A DNA stretch of 64,000 bases, from positions 1,116,001-1,180,000 of the forward strand of contig CAWAKJ010000002.1 of assembly GCA_963782595.1 (NCBI GenBank), read 5' to 3'. A model generated the notes under the pieces. The model did not search any database and was not told where the DNA came from. It saw nothing but the letters and a program-made list of their open reading frames with translations. A program made the position numbers and the translations under genes. This document shows, piece by piece, positions 23,878 to 32,396 of this stretch (position 1 is its first letter; each line of letters opens with the position of its first letter). This DNA is from JAMQPK01 sp963782595 (GTDB lineage Bacteria > Acidobacteriota > Vicinamibacteria > Vicinamibacterales > JAMQPK01).

Positions 23878-25232
23878 ATGCTGGCGAAACCAGAACCGGA
23901 CACCGAACCGTACGTCAGCACGCACCCAAAACATCAACGCCTATTCATCGAACTGCGCCCCAAGCGATCGCGATTTTTCCAGGCGCGCACCTACCTAGAT
24001 GGCAAACTGCACCAGACCTCACTGAAAACCGATCACCTCCCCACCGCGCAGCGTCTCGGTGAGGACTGGTACAAGAAAAAATTGCGGGCATCGGTGTCCG
24101 AAGGCAATCGGCACCCGCTCAGCAAGCTGGCGCTCGATCCGACGATGGCCGAGCTCTGCGCTTCCTACAAAAGTGAGCTGCCGAAGAGTAAACAAACGTA
24201 TCTGGCGATGAAGTGGGGTCCGATCGCACAGTTCTGGCGCACCATCGACGTCGCCGAGGTCACGACGCCGAAGTTGAAGGAGTTCGTCAAATGGCGTCGT
24301 CGGCATCGCACGAAAGAAGGCGAACCCGTCAAGGCCCATACGATCCACAAGGATCTGATCGCCGTCAGGCAGATCCTCAAGTACGCCATAGAGGAAGGCC
24401 ACATCACGCAGCTCCCACTGTTTCCGAAGGCCGGCCAGATCGAAAGCAATCCGAGGCTGTGGCTGACACCGGCCGAGTGGAGCACGCTGAAGGAGGTGTC
24501 GCGCCTGCGCATTCAGGACGCCAAGACCAAGACCGTTCGCCACTACCGGCAGGAGCTAGACGACGAGATGCGCTGGTTCGTGGCGTCAATGATGCGCATC
24601 AGCGACGTGATCGCCAGCGACAATCCGCCAGCGCCAGGATTACGGTTTCGCGATTGTCGCATCGTGAAGAATGCCAAGGGGGATGCATTTTGCTGTGCAC
24701 GGTGCGCGGAAAGAAGCACGCTCGTGATGTGGTCACCACGCCTGCTGCCACTGAGATTTACGAACGCCGGCTGAAGGTTGCCAGCGGCAGCGGGGCATTG
24801 ATCTTCCCGATTCACCATCGCAGTGCCCTGACCGAGCTGTTGCAGGATGAGCGGGTCAGCCTGCACGTGGATAGCACCGGTTTCAAGCGCAACTTCAAGT
24901 CGCTGCGGGCAACCAGCATCAGCTTCGCGATCCTGGCTGGCAAGCCCAGACCGGACCTAATGGCGATTGCGAGGAACGCCGGCACCTCTTTGCTGATGAT
25001 CGATGCCTTCTACGCCAAGAAACTGTCGGCCGAGATGCACCTGGACACCCTCAGTATGGAGCTTCCCGAAGAGGCTCGCGATTTCAAACGCATCGTGGCG
25101 TCGGTGCCGCCCGATCAGACGGCCGAGCACCACGAATGGCTCCGTGGCGAGATCGAGCGAGAGGCGGCAGCGTGGCCAAACGACGCACCCGTCGCGCCCG
25201 ATGATCTTGACCGGGACGAAGACGAAGCATAA
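23878..25232 (+). pseudogene. Tyrosine integrase, broken by a -1 frameshift
   Basis: The first part (from ATG 23878) has an arm-type N-terminal region and the SAM-like core-binding domain (TIDVAEVTTPKLKEFVKWRR). After the GCATTTTG at about 24686-24693 the protein continues one frame back: LLCTVRGKKHARDVV (catalytic Lys), FKSLRATSIS (catalytic Arg; the usual His is Lys/Phe), IARNAGTSLLMIDAFYAKKL (nucleophile Tyr). The first Arg is in MMRISDV. Joined length ~450 aa. It lies 190 bases from the 3' end of the right tRNA-Leu, as expected for an integrase of a tRNA-targeted element. Confidence 0.75.
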
Positions 25233-25419
25233 CGCTCGTTGAAACATTTCTCGAACGGCGCACCAGCGATCGTTCGATCGTCGGTGGATACTGCCTTCAC
25301 CTCTCGCTCGTCGTGAAATCGAACCATCGCACGGCCTGCACAACCTACACAAGTCACTTACACAAGTCCGTACAGGGTGCTGCAGAATGGTGCAATCGTA
25401 TCAATTTGTTAGGGTAGAG

Positions 25420-25505
25420 TGCCGGGGGCGGGGATCGAACCCGCACGACGCTTTCGCGTCACAGGATTTTAAGTCCTGTGCGTCTGCCAGTTCCGCCACC
25501 CCGGC
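25420..25505 (-). tRNA. tRNA-Leu(TAA), right copy
   Basis: 86 nt. Stems all pair: acceptor GCCGGGG/CCCCGGC, anticodon stem CAGGA/TCCTG around CTTAAAA, variable arm GACGC/GCGTC and T arm GCGGG/CCCGC. CCA is not encoded. It is identical to the left copy except that it lacks the bulged C, so this is the presumed working gene. It lies just outside the integrase gene. Confidence 0.9.
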
Positions 25506-25665
25506 GTAAGAATAGAATCAACAGTTTACAGATCCGAAGTCGCCTTCACCACCTTGTTAGCGCCCGTGGTGTGCTCAGAAGTGTGCCCATCAGGCACTGG
25601 TTGGTTGATGGTCGTGAATGGCCGCGACAATCTTGGCGGGAAACCCGCGCGTCATGTGCTTGTCC

Positions 25666-27573
25666 TTACGGCGCAGCCACGACGAATGCCGCCGCGCCGC
25701 CGACGACGGGAAGGCTCAGCGTGCTCCTGGCGGTCTCAAGCGTCAGGCTGGTGCCCGGCAGTGGATATTGCGTGAACAGCTGGTCGCTCGAATACAGCAT
25801 GAGGCCGATACGCGACCCGGGCTGGAACACGTAGTCGTGGGGCTGAAGCTCAAACGAGATCGTATATGGCCTGCCGGGATCGATCGCAAACGTCTCGGAA
25901 TCAAGGCCGTCTCGTCCGAGCAGCCGATACTGTTCCGAGTCGACTGGCGATTTGCGGTTTTGTGGATCGGCCCAGCCGCGCGTCACGATCGTCCTAGTCC
26001 CGTTGGCTTTGTAGTCGACGAGCATCGCACTAACGATAGCGGCGGGACGGCTGAACGACAAGCGCAGCGAGACTGCGGGCGTGCCGCTGATATGGACCGG
26101 CGCCGTGATCGGATCACTCTTGTAAACGAGACGATGCTGGGACTGCCCCGCAGCCGCGAGGACCGCCGCGTCGATCGAGGAATCGTCGACGATCGTTTCG
26201 AAAACGGGTTTCGCCGGCGCCGGAGGCGCCACTCCGAGGCGGCCGACGCTGTTGTTGCCGCTCGGTCTCAGGTAGAAAGTCGTGGCGGTGGCCCCAGGAA
26301 CGGGCCAGTCCGCATAGTCGACCCATACGTTGTTTTCGCGTTCGACTGTCGCCTTCGGTCCGCCCATCGCCCCGTTGTCCACGCCATATAGATAATGGCT
26401 CCAGAACCGGTTGAGTGTGTCGCGCCATACCGCCTGACGGGCCGAATTGGCGCGGTCGCCATGCCCACCCTGATTCCACCAGATCTTGGTTGGCACGCCA
26501 TGGGCCTTGAGCGCAGCGTAGAGTCGGGCGGCGTGCCGGGGCTTCACATTGAAATCGTTGAGACCGTGCGAGATGAGCACCGCCGCGCGGAACTTGTCCG
26601 CGTCTTTGACGTAATTGCGCTCGTCCCACCATGCGTTGTAGTCGCCCGTCAGACGATCGATCCGGCGTGCGATGTTCGCTCGCATGGAGGCGCACACTTC
26701 CGGATGCTTGCGTGTGAGGATGTTGTCGAACAGCGTGTCGGCGTCCGTACCCTTGTTGGGATAGGAGTGAATCACGGTGCCGTACGAGCGCCGGTGGTAG
26801 TAATAGCTGGAGACGCCTGCGATGGGGACGATGGCCTTCAACCCTTCCACTCCCAGGCTGGCGGCACCAATGGGCAGCGTCCCGTCGTAGGACGTGCCAA
26901 TCATGGTCGTCGCCCCAGTTGTCCAGTACGCCTGAACCTGGTTGCCGGTTACGTCGTGGGCCAACCCCTGACCGTTGAACCAGTCGATCACAGCTTTGAC
27001 TGCAAGGTTCTCCTCGACGCCACCTATCGTCGGACATCCCGTAGAACTGCCCGTTCCCAGCGAGTTGGCTTCCGCGAAGATGAAGCCTCGCGGGAGGAAA
27101 TAGCTCTGGTAGCTGGTGGCCGTAATCGGGAGGTGTGGAGGCTCGGTGGCGTCCCAGGCCCTCGAGATGGAAGGGACCTCATCGGGCCCGATACGGTCGA
27201 GATGACACACTTCGCCGGGCTCGTACAGATCGATGTTCGTGTAGTCGTGAGTGGGATACGGTTTTGTGCCGCCCGTATAGGGACTGACTCTGAGAACCAC
27301 CGCCAGCCTGGTGCCGAACTCGGTGGCGCGGGGTCTGGCGATCTGGACGCGGATGCGATCGTTCAGGCCGTCACCATCGCTGTCGACCTCCGGGACCGTC
27401 ACCCAGACATCGTGCGTCATCGTTGGCTGCCCCGAGAAGACCGGCTGGGCGAGGCCGTTGACGAAGCATGGCGACGTCGCCGATGGCGGACACGACTGCT
27501 GCGCGTCGCCGCGTACGATCGCAAGGATCGCAAGAAGAGCGACGATCGCGAAGGAGGTGCACTGTCTCTTCAT
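25666..27573 (-). CDS. Secreted S15-family (Xaa-Pro dipeptidyl-peptidase / CocE-like) hydrolase
   Basis: 635 aa with signal peptide (FAIVALLAILAIVRGDAQ). Nucleophile Ser in the elbow GTSYDGTLPIGAA, Asp in ISHGLNDFNVKP and His in NQGGHGDR form the triad. A C-terminal jelly-roll follows (from ~430: WVDYADWPVP, then HISGTPAVSLRLSFSRP, then SFELQPHDYVFQPGSRIGL). It probably removes N-terminal dipeptides or cleaves ester or amide substrates in the periplasm. Subclass is not certain. It is followed on the same strand by the HYR protein's region upstream, with a 57-base gap. Confidence 0.85.
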   Translation of the reverse strand: MKRQCTSFAIVALLAILAIVRGDAQQSCPPSATSPCFVNGLAQPVFSGQPTMTHDVWVTVPEVDSDGDGLNDRIRVQIARPRATEFGTRLAVVLRVSPYTGGTKPYPTHDYTNIDLYEPGEVCHLDRIGPDEVPSISRAWDATEPPHLPITATSYQSYFLPRGFIFAEANSLGTGSSTGCPTIGGVEENLAVKAVIDWFNGQGLAHDVTGNQVQAYWTTGATTMIGTSYDGTLPIGAASLGVEGLKAIVPIAGVSSYYYHRRSYGTVIHSYPNKGTDADTLFDNILTRKHPEVCASMRANIARRIDRLTGDYNAWWDERNYVKDADKFRAAVLISHGLNDFNVKPRHAARLYAALKAHGVPTKIWWNQGGHGDRANSARQAVWRDTLNRFWSHYLYGVDNGAMGGPKATVERENNVWVDYADWPVPGATATTFYLRPSGNNSVGRLGVAPPAPAKPVFETIVDDSSIDAAVLAAAGQSQHRLVYKSDPITAPVHISGTPAVSLRLSFSRPAAIVSAMLVDYKANGTRTIVTRGWADPQNRKSPVDSEQYRLLGRDGLDSETFAIDPGRPYTISFELQPHDYVFQPGSRIGLMLYSSDQLFTQYPLPGTSLTLETARSTLSLPVVGGAAAFVVAAP

Positions 27574-27629
27574 CGGCCTGCTCCCTCAATACTGCGCATT
27601 CGATCCTCCGTCGTTCGGACCACTACCCT

Positions 27630-28553
27630 CTAGCGCTGCAGCGGGACCTTGACTGTGACGGCACGCAGACTGGCGTTACCTGAGGCGTCGCGGCTCTCGA
27701 CTGTCACCGTGTACACGCGCCCAGAACCTTTGCTCGCGCGCTCCGCGCGCAGCCTGACTGTCAGGGCACCGGTGATCGACCAGTCCGGACCGATGTCGCC
27801 GGTCCCCAGGCCCGTTTGCGCCTCGTTGCTCGCCACCCCGATGATGCGTGTGACCGGCGCGGGACTGTCGTCGTCGGTCACCTTGGCCGTGATCTGCACG
27901 GACACCATCTGGTGATATGGTGGCCAAAGGATGTTCGGCGACGCCGTCAGGCTCGTGAACACGGGGGCTGCTGTCCCTACGACCACGGTCACGGTGAAGC
28001 TCTTCGTGATGGTGTTGCCGGCGGCGTCCGTGGCCGTGGCGGCTACAGTTGTCGTCCCCACGGGGAAGGTACTGCCTGACGCCGGCTTGAAGACCACCGG
28101 CACGTTCCCGCTGACCGTGTCGTGCGCCGACCCCGAAAAGCTTACGACCGCGCCTTCAGGGCGCGTCGTCTTCACCGTCGGGACGATCGGGAGCGTGAGG
28201 ACAGGCGGCGTGGTGTCGCTCACGGGGACCACGGTGACGGTGAAGGATCCAGCGGCGGTGTTCTTCATGTGGTCGGTTGCCGTGCAGCTCACTGTGGTCG
28301 TCCCGAGCACGAACGTGCTCCACGACTCGGGGCTGCAGCGCACCCACACGTCGTCATCGACGTTGTCGCTGGCGGACACGGAGAAGGTGACGACCACGCC
28401 GCCCGGGCCCGTTGCCTCCCGCGTCTGATTGGGCGGGAGCTGCAAGACCGGTGGTGTCGCGTCCTCCAAGAAACACGGGCAGACCTGCGCGTCGGCGTGG
28501 ACCCGGAGGAGGAGCGCCAGGAGCGCGACGACGGCGAAGAAGAATATGCGCAT
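27630..28553 (-). CDS. Secreted HYR-domain protein
   Basis: 307 aa from the internal ATG that opens a signal peptide (MRIFFFAVVALLALLLRVHA). Two HYR-type immunoglobulin-like repeats follow (~residues 30-115 and 118-200). Each starts TPPVLxLP and has the pattern VxFSxSAxDxV...STFxxGTTTVxxTATDxxxN. A C-terminal Ig-like domain covers the last 100 residues. It is probably an adhesive or scaffold protein outside the cell. No enzymatic domain. It lies on the same strand as the S15 hydrolase and may share its transcript. Confidence 0.75.
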   Translation of the reverse strand: MRIFFFAVVALLALLLRVHADAQVCPCFLEDATPPVLQLPPNQTREATGPGGVVVTFSVSASDNVDDDVWVRCSPESWSTFVLGTTTVSCTATDHMKNTAAGSFTVTVVPVSDTTPPVLTLPIVPTVKTTRPEGAVVSFSGSAHDTVSGNVPVVFKPASGSTFPVGTTTVAATATDAAGNTITKSFTVTVVVGTAAPVFTSLTASPNILWPPYHQMVSVQITAKVTDDDSPAPVTRIIGVASNEAQTGLGTGDIGPDWSITGALTVRLRAERASKGSGRVYTVTVESRDASGNASLRAVTVKVPLQR

Positions 28554-28650
28554 CACTGGGGCATTCGTCATCGCAACCCAACGAACGCAATACGCTAGTG
28601 TCGATACATCGAAACGTCAACGCATTCTTTGTGCTAGCCGTAAAAGACTA

Positions 28651-28712
28651 GTCGCAAGGCGCAAGGCGCAAGGCGCAAGCGGAAGTCGGAAGTCGTCAGT
28701 CGCAAGGCAAGG
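28651..28712. repeat. Heptad tandem array (GCAAGGC / GGAAGTC units)
   Basis: Eight or nine imperfect 7-bp units (GCAAGGC x3, then GCAAGCG, GAAGTCG x2, TCAGTCG) fill the gap behind the HYR gene start. The same units return at 39738-39817. Confidence 0.7.
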
Positions 28713-28829
28713 GGCTGGTCGGCAGCTCAAACCGATCCGCCAACCCCTAATAACCCCGAAGGCACTGTCTCACTTTGACGGGACCAGTCTTAGAGAAGCG
28801 GTGTCTAATTAGGCCGAGGAGGTGCGGCG

Positions 28830-29051
28830 ATGACGACTCTTAACGGCTGGCAACGGCTTTGGCTACTAGCTTCGATTGTTTGGGCGGTTGTGATCCTGTT
28901 ACTTGCAGGGATTCTTCAGCCCGACCGCGATCAGACCGTCCAGAGCGCCCTGTTCGTGGTGCGGCTGTGGATCGTCCCAGTCGTGGCGGTTTATGGGTTC
29001 GGCCTTGGCCTCGCTTGGGTCCGCCGCGGATTTCAAGTCGAGTCAAAGTAG
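28830..29051 (+). CDS. Small two-helix membrane protein
   Basis: 73 aa. A strong GAGGAGGTGCGGCG ribosome binding site precedes the ATG. Two predicted membrane helices: LWLLASIVWAVVILLLAGIL (11-30) and VRLWIVPVVAVYGFGLGLAW (44-63). A short linker (QPDRDQTVQS) lies between them, and the C-terminus is basic. No family is recognised. It may sit in an operon with the tiny gene at 29126. Confidence 0.6.
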   Translation: MTTLNGWQRLWLLASIVWAVVILLLAGILQPDRDQTVQSALFVVRLWIVPVVAVYGFGLGLAWVRRGFQVESK

Positions 29052-29125
29052 CCCACGACCCCAAGCGGGAGGAGGTGCCGTGTGCTCTACCCGTGCCATT
29101 GTCAGGACGGCTCAACAGGTGGTGG

Positions 29126-29317
29126 ATGAAGTTAACTCCGGACGGAACCTACACTGATCCCACCGGACATGCGGAGAACCGCGAAGCAGTTGTCCAACGC
29201 ATTACAGCTCACCTTCAGAAGCGTCCCGGCATGCAGATTGTCCCGGTTGCAGTTGACGGGAAGCTGAAAAAGATCGTGGGCTTCTTCGGCCCGGTCAAAG
29301 AGCTGACGCATCCCTGA
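29126..29317 (+). CDS. Small hypothetical protein
   Basis: 63 aa from the ATG at 29126, which has CAGGTGG upstream. Sequence MKLTPDGTYTDPTGHAENRE, then VVQRITAHLQKRPGMQIVPV and LKKIVGFFGPVKE. It has one amphipathic helix and two short strands. Cytoplasmic and unrecognised. It precedes the HAD-ATPase gene by 66 bases in the same orientation. Confidence 0.45.
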   Translation: MKLTPDGTYTDPTGHAENREAVVQRITAHLQKRPGMQIVPVAVDGKLKKIVGFFGPVKELTHP

Positions 29318-29383
29318 TGACCCTGATGGTTTCACAACCTTCGCCGGAGCTGGTGGAACCGCTTGTAGAATGGACGCAGGAGT

Positions 29384-31096
29384 ATGCGGTATCTTGCGCT
29401 TGCCACCGATTATGACGGAACGGTCGCGCACGACGGCGCGATAGACGAGGCCGTGGTCAACACGCTCGAGCGCCTTCGCGCGACAGGGCGCAAGCTCATC
29501 CTCGTGACCGGACGAATGCTCGATGACCTGTTGCGCATCTGCCCTCACCTGGCACTGTTCGATCGCGTCGTCGCGGAAAACGGTGCGCTGCTTTACCGCC
29601 CGGATACCAAGAGCGAAATAATCCTCGGTGAGCGTCCGCCCGACAAGTTCATTGAAACGCTGCAGCGCCGCGGCGTCGCTCCGCTCTCCGTCGGGCAGGT
29701 GATTCTGTCGACCTGGACGCCCAACGAAAATGTCGTGCTCAACACGATTCGTGATCTGGGACTCGAACTTCAGGTGGTGTTCAACAAGGGCGCGGTCATG
29801 GTTCTCCCGTCGGGCGTCAACAAGGCGAGCGGACTGCGTGCCGCGCTCGATGATCTCCGCCTTTCACCGCACAATGTGGTGGGCATCGGCGACGCGGAGA
29901 ACGATCATGCCTTCATGCAGTTGTGTGAGTGCTCGTTCGCCGTGGCCAATGCCCTGCCGATGGTCAAAGAGCGCGCGGATGGGATTACACAGAGGGATCA
30001 CGGAGCCGGCGTCGCGGAGTTGATCGACAGGCTCATCGCTTCAGATCTTCGGGAAATGGAATCTCAGCTCGAACGACACGAAATCGGGCTTGGCGTGGAC
30101 GAAAACGGGCAGGAACTGCGTCTCAAGCCGTATGGCGTCAACGTGCTGCTGGCAGGAACATCCCATGGCGGCAAAACGACGCTGGCGACGGGTGTGGTGG
30201 AGCGCCTGCTCGACCATCGCTATCGGCTCTGCATTCTGGATCCCGAAGGCGACTATTCAAATCTGGAACAGACGGTCTGCCTGGGCGATCCTGACCAGAA
30301 ACCTACGGTCGAAGAGGTGATCAGTCTGCTGAGCAAGCCGGAACAGAGCGCGGTCGTGAATCTGCTTGCCGTGCGACTGGAGGATCGTCCTGCATTTTTT
30401 GACGAGTTGCTTCCGCGCATTCAACAGATGCGATCCACGGTTGGACACCCGCACTGGCTTATCGTGGACGAAGCGCACCATCTGATGCCGGCGCTGCAGA
30501 ACTCAACGCCCATCGTGTTGCCGCAAAAGGTCACCGGCCTGATGATGATTACGATGAAACCGAAGCATCTGGCTGCGGCCGTTCTGAAGCGCGTCGATGT
30601 TGTTGTCGCGATCGGAGAGACACCGGAGAAGACCCTGAAAGAGTTCGCCGACGGCGTAGGAATCAGCCTGCCTTCTTTCGATGCCCGTCCGCTGCAGCAG
30701 GGCGAGGGGGTTTTCTGGGCGCCACGCGAGAACGCATCTCCTGTCCGTTTTCGAAGCCCCCTGACGCGCACGGAGCGACAGCGTCACATCCGCAAGTACA
30801 CAGCGGGTGTCATTCCGTCTGAGCGTAGTTTCTATTTCACCGGCAGGGAGGGCAAGCTCTGCCTTCGCGCCCAGAATCTGCTGCTGTTTCTCCAAATCGG
30901 GGATGGTGTGGACGAAGAGACGTGGCTCTACCATCTGCATCGCGGCGACTATGCCAACTGGTTTCGGTCGACCATCAAGGATAGTGACCTTGCAAATGCT
31001 GCCACGGCAATCGCCTCGCGGCCGGGCCTGACAGCACAGGAAGGTCGCGCGTTGATCCGCGCGGCGATTGAGCAGGGCTACACGGCGCCTGCCTAG
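29384..31096 (+). CDS. HAD phosphatase fused to a HerA/DUF87-like ATPase
   Basis: 570 aa. Residues 1-~225 are a Cof-type HAD phosphatase: nucleophile loop ATDYDGTVAHDG, motif II LVTGR, lysine region (NKASGLRAALDD) and motif IV GIGDAENDHAF. Residues ~245-460 are a P-loop ATPase of the HerA/DUF87 type: Walker A GTSHGGKTTLA, ILDPEGDYSNLE and Walker B WLIVDEAHHLMP. A C-terminal ~110 residues of helices follow. A TAGAAT box and GGAGT precede the ATG. Both active sites look intact. Function unknown; it may couple ATP-driven DNA or sugar handling to dephosphorylation. Confidence 0.8.
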   Translation: MRYLALATDYDGTVAHDGAIDEAVVNTLERLRATGRKLILVTGRMLDDLLRICPHLALFDRVVAENGALLYRPDTKSEIILGERPPDKFIETLQRRGVAPLSVGQVILSTWTPNENVVLNTIRDLGLELQVVFNKGAVMVLPSGVNKASGLRAALDDLRLSPHNVVGIGDAENDHAFMQLCECSFAVANALPMVKERADGITQRDHGAGVAELIDRLIASDLREMESQLERHEIGLGVDENGQELRLKPYGVNVLLAGTSHGGKTTLATGVVERLLDHRYRLCILDPEGDYSNLEQTVCLGDPDQKPTVEEVISLLSKPEQSAVVNLLAVRLEDRPAFFDELLPRIQQMRSTVGHPHWLIVDEAHHLMPALQNSTPIVLPQKVTGLMMITMKPKHLAAAVLKRVDVVVAIGETPEKTLKEFADGVGISLPSFDARPLQQGEGVFWAPRENASPVRFRSPLTRTERQRHIRKYTAGVIPSERSFYFTGREGKLCLRAQNLLLFLQIGDGVDEETWLYHLHRGDYANWFRSTIKDSDLANAATAIASRPGLTAQEGRALIRAAIEQGYTAPA

Positions 31097-31262
31097 CTAG
31101 TGTCGTGTCTCAGAAGTTCGTTGTTGCACCGAGGGCGGCGAGGCGCCCGGGTGGCAAGGCGCGAGAAGGGAGCATATCGGGAATATGCGACCGACGAGCA
31201 ACGCCGCCAACCGGGATGCATCGCCGGCCGAATGCCAACGAACTTCTGAGACCCGACACTAG
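31097..31262. mobile_element. MITE-like 166-bp full-length palindrome
   Basis: Terminal inverted repeats of ~27 bp: CTAGTGTCGTGTCTCAGAAG at the left against the complement of CTTCTGAGACCCGACACTAG at the right, each extended by TTCGTTG. The interior is also self-complementary (GGCGGCG... against CGCCGCC..., and CATATCGGGAATATGC at the turn), so one strand folds into a single long hairpin. It has no gene. It abuts the stop of the HAD-ATPase gene. Confidence 0.7.
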
Positions 31263-31268
31263 GGCCTC

Positions 31269-31829
31269 TCAAATTATTTCGGCCGTTTCCCGGATGACTC
31301 GAAGATACGTCCGCCAAGGGCCAACCTCGTCCGCATATTGTCGGGCCAGCACCCTTGAGATCTGCACGAGGTGATCGAGATCGTGCGCGACCCATGTGGC
31401 CAGAAGCTGGCGGAGCGTCACGATGCCAAATTCCGGATGCCGCCCGCGACGGTCGAGGTCGGCGTCGGTCAGGCGCAGCGCAGCGAGTTCATCGAGACTC
31501 TTCTGGCGCCTTCTGGCGAACTCATCGAGCAGGCCGGATAGAGTTCGCCCTTCGGATTCGCTGAACTGCGCGAAACGATCGAACGAATCGAATGGTCGCG
31601 CCTCGCCGTGCTCCAGGAGCATCCTGACGCGCGGCATCCAGTTCGCGCGCTCGCCGTGCATCAGGTGCCCGATGACATCGAACGGGCTCCACGTCTCGCC
31701 GCCTTCGTGAGCCGAGATCCATCCCTCGGGGAGGTCGCGCAGCAGGGCATTGAGGGCCGCAGGTGTGCGAGCGAGGATGGCCACGCCTTCCGCCATCACG
31801 AACGGACGCCGCGTGCGATCAGTCGGCAT
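31269..31829 (-). CDS. DinB-superfamily protein
   Basis: 186 aa from the ATG at 31829. A second in-frame ATG at 31796 is as likely because there is no clear ribosome binding site. The DinB_2 pattern is clear: EGGETWSPFDVIGHLMHGER (His ligand), then a long helix, then LLATWVAHDLDHLVQISRVL with two further His. It is a metal-binding four-helix bundle, with possible thiol-transferase-like or stress roles. It converges on the MITE-like element. Confidence 0.8.
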   Translation of the reverse strand: MPTDRTRRPFVMAEGVAILARTPAALNALLRDLPEGWISAHEGGETWSPFDVIGHLMHGERANWMPRVRMLLEHGEARPFDSFDRFAQFSESEGRTLSGLLDEFARRRQKSLDELAALRLTDADLDRRGRHPEFGIVTLRQLLATWVAHDLDHLVQISRVLARQYADEVGPWRTYLRVIRETAEII

Positions 31830-32062
31830 TTGACCAGAATGGCGCACCCGGCGATGGTTGTCCACAATGCATTCACCTATGGCAGAAATTGCGTGGGTGG
31901 TGAGATCAAATTTGTTTCCGGATGAGACACCTTTTGTTAAAGCACGAATTCCATGTGTTGTTTCGCCACTGGCAGATTCTTTGCTTGGACTTCCATGTTC
32001 GACCCTGAACGGATTTGTGAAAGCACAAAAAAAGCTTCTGCGGCGTGACACGAGGAACGACT

Positions 32063-32303
32063 ATGAAGAAGAAACGGGCAACCCGCCGCAAGGCCGGTCG
32101 TCCTCCGGGAGGAGTGAACGGACAGCGGGTGCGCGACTACCCGCAGGTGAGCATTCGCGTTCCGCCCAAGCTGTACCGAGCAGCTTGCTGCCTTGACGCG
32201 GACGACCGGGCTCTCGCGCCTGGAAATCTTCGTTCGCGCGATTGACTGCTACGAGAGCGCTCTGCGAGCGCATCGGCGGCGTCATCGACGCAAGGCGGCC
32301 TGA
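32063..32303 (+). pseudogene. Ribbon-helix-helix regulator, frameshifted
   Basis: ATG 32063 has GAGGA upstream. A basic N-terminus (KKKRATRRKAGRPPGG) leads to the RHH strand YPQVSIRVPPKLY. One surplus C after TAC (near 32176) shifts the frame, and the protein resumes as EQLAALTRTTGLSRLEIFVR and ends in an Arg-rich tail at 32303. Repaired, it is ~79 aa with the normal strand-helix-helix order of CopG/Arc-like DNA binders. No toxin partner follows, so an antitoxin role is only a possibility. Confidence 0.6.
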
Positions 32304-32396
32304 GCGGCTCGACGCGCCCTCGCGCTTTCCAACAGCCGCCACTTCCGGTATGCTTTCCCTTCCGGCCTGAAACTGACCATGAAAGGGATAACCGTG

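Larger units (their letters stand above)
5957..25505. mobile_element. Candidate genomic island bounded by tRNA-Leu direct repeats
   Basis: Two tRNA-Leu(TAA) copies in the same orientation bound 19.5 kb. The right end holds the usual integration module: a tyrosine integrase (23878-25232) reading toward the 3' end of the right tRNA, with a RepA-like AAA ATPase upstream. The left tRNA copy interrupts a gene. Cargo is mixed: glyoxalase-like, ADOP permease, esterase, NUDIX, amidohydrolase, GNAT and DinB-like genes, and an IS. Both copies are full-length tRNAs rather than a 3' fragment, so an old segmental tRNA duplication is the main alternative. Confidence 0.5.

Noticed and set aside
5957..25505. 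Prophage
   Set aside because: There is an integrase, but no capsid, tail, portal, terminase or lysis genes.
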